Source: an uncultured Clostridia bacterium (GTDB lineage Bacteria > Bacillota > Clostridia > Christensenellales > Borkfalkiaceae). Taken from it: a stretch of DNA of 64,000 bases. Below the pieces are notes generated by a model. That model did no database searches. It saw only the letters and a list, made by a program, of their open reading frames with translations, and was not told the DNA's origin. Made by a program: the position numbers and the translations under genes. Positions 61,201 through 64,000 of the stretch are shown here, one piece after another. Location: the NCBI GenBank assembly GCA_947053655.1, contig CAMRTO010000002.1, positions 1 through 64,000 on the forward strand, in the 5' to 3' direction. Position 1 is the first letter of the stretch. The number at the start of each line of letters is the position of its first letter.

Positions 61201-61247
61201 CACTATATGTTGTGTTATAATGTGAATGTCTCAAACAATATATAGTG
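61201..61247. repeat. Inverted repeat enclosing a TATAAT
   Basis: CACTATATGTTGT (61201-61213) and ACAATATATAGTG (61235-61247) are 13-bp inverted arms with one mismatch. The 21-base centre begins with a perfect TATAAT (61216-61221). No good -35 and no T run are present, so neither a promoter nor a terminator is proven. Confidence 0.5.
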
Positions 61248-61248
61248 T

Positions 61249-61551
61249 TTAAGCGACGAAAAACGTGAATCCGGAACGGAATGCGACTATACAAAAATAT
61301 ACGTTCAGCACTGCTATTACGGGCATTAGTATCATAAGCAAAAGGTTTTTTGTGCGGTACCGCATAATGAACATGCTTACGTAAATGGCGATAGCGCCGC
61401 CCAAAATGGCGGTAAGAATAAGTTTGCCGTCGCCGCTGTTCATTTTAGATTCGTTTTCGCCGTATTCGTCGCGTTGCGATTTCAAAAGAAGTATCGCGTA
61501 AAAATTCACGGCGAGAATATATACTATAAAAATTATATACAGTAGCAGCAT
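61249..61551 (-). CDS. Small membrane protein, DUF1294-like
   Basis: This 100-residue protein has three or four hydrophobic helices. The central segment (GDGKLILTAILGGAIAIYVSMF with MRYRTKN, here in part: LILTAILGGAIAIYV) resembles DUF1294 membrane proteins, which have a conserved GGA...M...R.KT pattern. The function is unknown. It is monocistronic, and its stop codon is adjacent to the inverted repeat at 61201-61247. Confidence 0.7.
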   Translation of the reverse strand: MLLLYIIFIVYILAVNFYAILLLKSQRDEYGENESKMNSGDGKLILTAILGGAIAIYVSMFIMRYRTKNLLLMILMPVIAVLNVYFCIVAFRSGFTFFVA

Positions 61552-61604
61552 ATTAAAAGTATGCCGCGAATAAAAAGATTAATACCGTCAACGAGGTTTA
61601 AGTT

Positions 61605-62102
61605 ATGCCGAAAGTAGCAGTAATTATGGGCAGTAAATCAGATTTCAACGTGGTTAAACCCGCGGTAAGCGTGTTGAAAAGCTTCGGCGTCGAAACGGAG
61701 GTAAGGGTAATTTCCGCACACAGAACTCCGGAAGAAGCGCACAACTTTTCAACCCGCGCGATTGATAACGGAACGGAAGTAATCATATGCGCGGCGGGTA
61801 AAGCCGCACATCTCGGCGGGGTAATTGCGGCAAATACGACGCTCCCCGTAATAGGGCTTCCCGTAAAAACAGATATGATGGGCGGACTTGACAGCTTGCT
61901 TTCCATTGTGCAGATGCCTTCGGGCATCCCCGTTGCAACCGTCGGCGTAAACGGAGGCGAGAACGCTGGACTGCTTGCGCTTCAGATTCTCGGTATAAAG
62001 TATCCCGAAATTGCGTCAAAGCTTGCCGATTACAAGAAGAAAATGAAAGAGAAAATAAATGCTGACGATACTGCCCTTCAGGACGAGTTGGAGCAGCTTT
62101 AA
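61605..62102 (+). CDS. purE: N5-carboxyaminoimidazole ribonucleotide mutase
   Basis: PurE converts N5-CAIR to CAIR in purine synthesis. The 165-residue class I protein has the substrate loops MGSKSDFNVV and ISAHRTPEEA and the GLPVKTDMMGGLDSLLSIVQMPSG segment (quoted in part: MMGGLDSLLSIVQMPSG). CGAGG precedes the ATG. It starts a purine cluster with purC and purF; purK, its usual partner for making N5-CAIR, is not in this window. Confidence 0.95.
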   Translation: MPKVAVIMGSKSDFNVVKPAVSVLKSFGVETEVRVISAHRTPEEAHNFSTRAIDNGTEVIICAAGKAAHLGGVIAANTTLPVIGLPVKTDMMGGLDSLLSIVQMPSGIPVATVGVNGGENAGLLALQILGIKYPEIASKLADYKKKMKEKINADDTALQDELEQL

Positions 62103-62107
62103 AATGG

Positions 62108-62130
62108 TACCCGCAGTATAACTGCGGGTA
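62108..62130 (+). other. Hairpin between purE and purC
   Basis: TACCCGCAG (62108-62116) pairs with CTGCGGGTA (62122-62130). No T run follows, so it is more likely a processing or stability element than a terminator. Confidence 0.5.
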
Positions 62131-62182
62131 TCGGTAATTTATTAAAATTTCAAATTATATTTAAATATAAGGAGTTACTTCT

Positions 62183-62902
62183 ATGCAGAAAAAGGAACAG
62201 CTTTACGAAGGAAAGGCAAAAAAGGTTTATTCGACCGAAAATCCCGATTACGTTATTGTTTCCTACAAGGACGACGCTACGGCGTTCAACGGGCTTAAAA
62301 AGGGTACTATTGTCGGCAAGGGCGTGATCAACAACAAGATGAGCAATATGATGATGAAAATGCTTGAGGGTAAAGGTATCCCCACTCATTTGGTAGAGCA
62401 AATAGACGACAGAAACACCGTTGTCAAGAAAGTTGAAATCGTTCCTCTCGAAGTAATAATAAGAAACGTGGCGGCGGGTAGCTTTTCCAAAAGATACGGC
62501 GTGCCCGAAGGCACCAAGTTCGGCGCGCCCACGATAGAGTTCTCCTACAAAAACGACGAGCTCGGCGACCCGCTTATAAACGACTATCACGCGCTTGCGC
62601 TCAATCTCGCTTCCGCAGAGGAAATAGAAACCATAAAAAATATGGCGTTTTCCGTCAACGAAGCAATGAAAGCGTTTTTCAAAGAGCTTAATATCGATTT
62701 GATAGACTTCAAGCTCGAATTCGGCAGATTTAAAGGACAGATAGTGCTTGCGGACGAAATTTCTCCCGATACGTGCCGTTTCTGGGAAGCTGGCTCTTGG
62801 GATACTACAAAACACGTAAGTTTGGATAAAGACAGATTCCGCAGGGATCTCGGCGGCGTAGAAGACGCGTATGCCGAAATTTTCAAAAGAATCGGCGGTT
62901 AA
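62183..62902 (+). CDS. purC: SAICAR synthetase
   Basis: PurC joins CAIR to aspartate. The 239-residue protein has LYEGKAKKVY, KDDATAFNG, EVIIRNVAAGSFSKR and DEISPDTCRFWE. A good Shine-Dalgarno (AAGGAG) precedes the ATG, 80 bases after purE. It lies 9 bases before purF. Confidence 0.96.
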   Translation: MQKKEQLYEGKAKKVYSTENPDYVIVSYKDDATAFNGLKKGTIVGKGVINNKMSNMMMKMLEGKGIPTHLVEQIDDRNTVVKKVEIVPLEVIIRNVAAGSFSKRYGVPEGTKFGAPTIEFSYKNDELGDPLINDYHALALNLASAEEIETIKNMAFSVNEAMKAFFKELNIDLIDFKLEFGRFKGQIVLADEISPDTCRFWEAGSWDTTKHVSLDKDRFRRDLGGVEDAYAEIFKRIGG

Positions 62903-62911
62903 GGGATATAG

Positions 62912-64000
62912 ATGATTTTAAGGACAAAAAAGGCGCCTTTCGACAGCATGCATGAGGAGTGCGGGGTTTTCGGGGTATATTCGCAGGAAAACAGAAACGT
63001 TGCCCACACGGTATATTACGGACTTTACGCCCTCCAACACCGCGGACAGGAATCCGCGGGTATTGCAGTCGCTTTCGCGGACAAAATAAATTACTTTAAG
63101 GGAATGGGGCTTGTGCCCGACGTGTTTTCCAACGGGAATTTAGATAAGCTTCCCGAGGGCGATATTGCCATAGGACACGTAAGATATTCGACAACGGGGG
63201 CAAGTCAGCTTCTTAACGCGCAGCCGGTAGTGTTTACGGGTAAGTGCGGTAGAATGGCTGTTGCCCATAACGGCAACCTTATAAACACTAAACAGTTGCG
63301 GGACGGGCTTATTGCGCAAAATTCGGTTTTTCAGACCACGATAGACTCGGAGGTTATAGCCGTACTGATAAACAGTCTTTCGGACGGCGATATAATCACG
63401 GGCGTAAAACGCGCATGCGCCAAGTTTAAAGGTTCATATGCGTTGGTGGTTATGACCGCGGATAAACTTATCGCGGTGCGCGACCCTTTCGGTATCCGTC
63501 CGCTTTGCTTGGGCACTACGGAAAGCGACGTCGTCGTCGCCAGCGAAACCTGCGCGCTCGACGCGATAAGCGCTAATTTTCTGCGCGACGTGAAGCCCGG
63601 CGAAATAGTGGTTATAGACAGCGACGGAATACATTCCCACATGATGGACGATATCCCCGAAAAGAGTAAAATGTGTATTTTCGAATACGTCTATTTTGCC
63701 CGTCACGACTCCGTTCTTGACGGATTGAGCGTTTACGAAGCGAGAAAGGAAGCCGGTAAACTGTTGGCCAAGCATTTTCCGGTCGAAGCGGATTTGGTTT
63801 CCGGCGTTCCCGATTCCGCAAACGTTGCGGCGAGGGGATATGCCGAAGAAAGCGGAATTCCGTTTGTTGAAGCTTTGGCAAAAAACAGGTACGTCGGCAG
63901 AACGTTTATTCAGCCCGACCAAAATCAGCGCGAAAACAGTTTAAGCGTAAAAATGAACGCTTTGCGCGCTAACATACGCGGTAAGCGGGTTATTATCATA
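62912..64000 (+). CDS. purF: Amidophosphoribosyltransferase (partial, runs off the window)
   Basis: PurF makes phosphoribosylamine from PRPP and glutamine, the first step of purine synthesis. The visible 363 codons stay open to the last base. After a short propeptide (12-17 residues) comes the glutaminase nucleophile in HEECGVFGVY; then LQHRGQESAGIAV, IGHVRYST, NGNLIN and the start of the transferase domain, ending just before the PRPP loop (KRVII). AAGGGA precedes the ATG at 62912. The gene is cut by the window edge, not truncated in the genome as far as can be seen. Confidence 0.95.
   Translation, partial: MILRTKKAPFDSMHEECGVFGVYSQENRNVAHTVYYGLYALQHRGQESAGIAVAFADKINYFKGMGLVPDVFSNGNLDKLPEGDIAIGHVRYSTTGASQLLNAQPVVFTGKCGRMAVAHNGNLINTKQLRDGLIAQNSVFQTTIDSEVIAVLINSLSDGDIITGVKRACAKFKGSYALVVMTADKLIAVRDPFGIRPLCLGTTESDVVVASETCALDAISANFLRDVKPGEIVVIDSDGIHSHMMDDIPEKSKMCIFEYVYFARHDSVLDGLSVYEARKEAGKLLAKHFPVEADLVSGVPDSANVAARGYAEESGIPFVEALAKNRYVGRTFIQPDQNQRENSLSVKMNALRANIRGKRVIII

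Noticed and set aside
1..64000. CRISPR arrays, prophage, insertion sequences or integrative elements
   Set aside because: No regularly spaced repeats, transposase, integrase or phage structural genes were seen on either strand.

Overview
The window reads as chromosomal DNA of an uncultured, spore-forming, low-to-mid G+C Clostridia-type bacterium. The pointers are a complete sigK-like sporulation sigma factor, the dgt-dnaG-rpoD-trmK-nif3-zinc-ribbon order, a SpoVB-like flippase, NAD-type dihydroorotate dehydrogenase (pyrK/pyrD), an archaeal-type aspartyl-tRNA synthetase and promoters of TTGACA/TATAAT form with 17-bp spacers. The exact lineage cannot be fixed from sequence alone; a gut or rumen anaerobe is likely because of the huge surface lipoproteins and the pectate lyase. 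Coding density is high, and many adjacent genes overlap by 1-14 bases.

Layout. 1-8.5 kb: a 1367-residue surface lipoprotein, a split TauE/SafE transporter, a flippase, a LysM protein, a cysteine-containing hypothetical and a phosphoesterase. 8.5-14.8 kb: pyrimidine operon pyrB-C-F-K-(membrane protein)-D-E behind a leader with an intrinsic terminator and a possible leader peptide. 14.8-17.6 kb: polysaccharide deacetylase, an anchored hypothetical, pyridoxal kinase, a frameshifted gene remnant and tRNA-Thr. 17.7-23.4 kb: a ComEC-like protein with a degenerate metal site, then aroC-B-E-Q-K and a short-chain dehydrogenase. 23.5-30.8 kb: the dgt-dnaG-rpoD-trmK-nif3 macromolecular synthesis operon and two small enzymes. 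30.9-37.6 kb: aspS2, a 6S RNA gene, a two-gene A+T-rich pectate-lyase lipoprotein operon and tRNA-Glu.

37.7-42.7 kb: a MarR regulator with a heterodimeric ABC exporter, then sigK, whose start codon lies in the exporter operon's terminator. 42.8-47.5 kb: tyrS, yigZ, recX, birA and nnr. 47.5-50.9 kb: a manganese riboswitch controlling a CaCA cation exchanger, an orphan MazF, lspA and a RluD-family enzyme. 51-57.6 kb: der-plsY, a foreign-looking P-loop protein, a PH-like membrane protein and an aconitase-family hydratase. 57.7-60.5 kb: a TM1266-type regulator with an ABC importer whose binding protein appears circularly permuted. 60.5-64 kb: mscL, a small membrane protein, and purE, purC and a purF cut by the window end.

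The most unusual signals are the circularly permuted substrate-binding protein (58.0-59.0 kb), a recurrent leaderless-mRNA architecture in which the -10 box ends 7-10 bases before the ATG and no Shine-Dalgarno is present, the translation-coupled-looking pyr attenuator, the sigma-E-type sigK promoter buried in a terminator hairpin, and the metallo-beta-lactamase-fold protein that has lost its HxHxDH motif. No CRISPR array, phage or transposase was seen.
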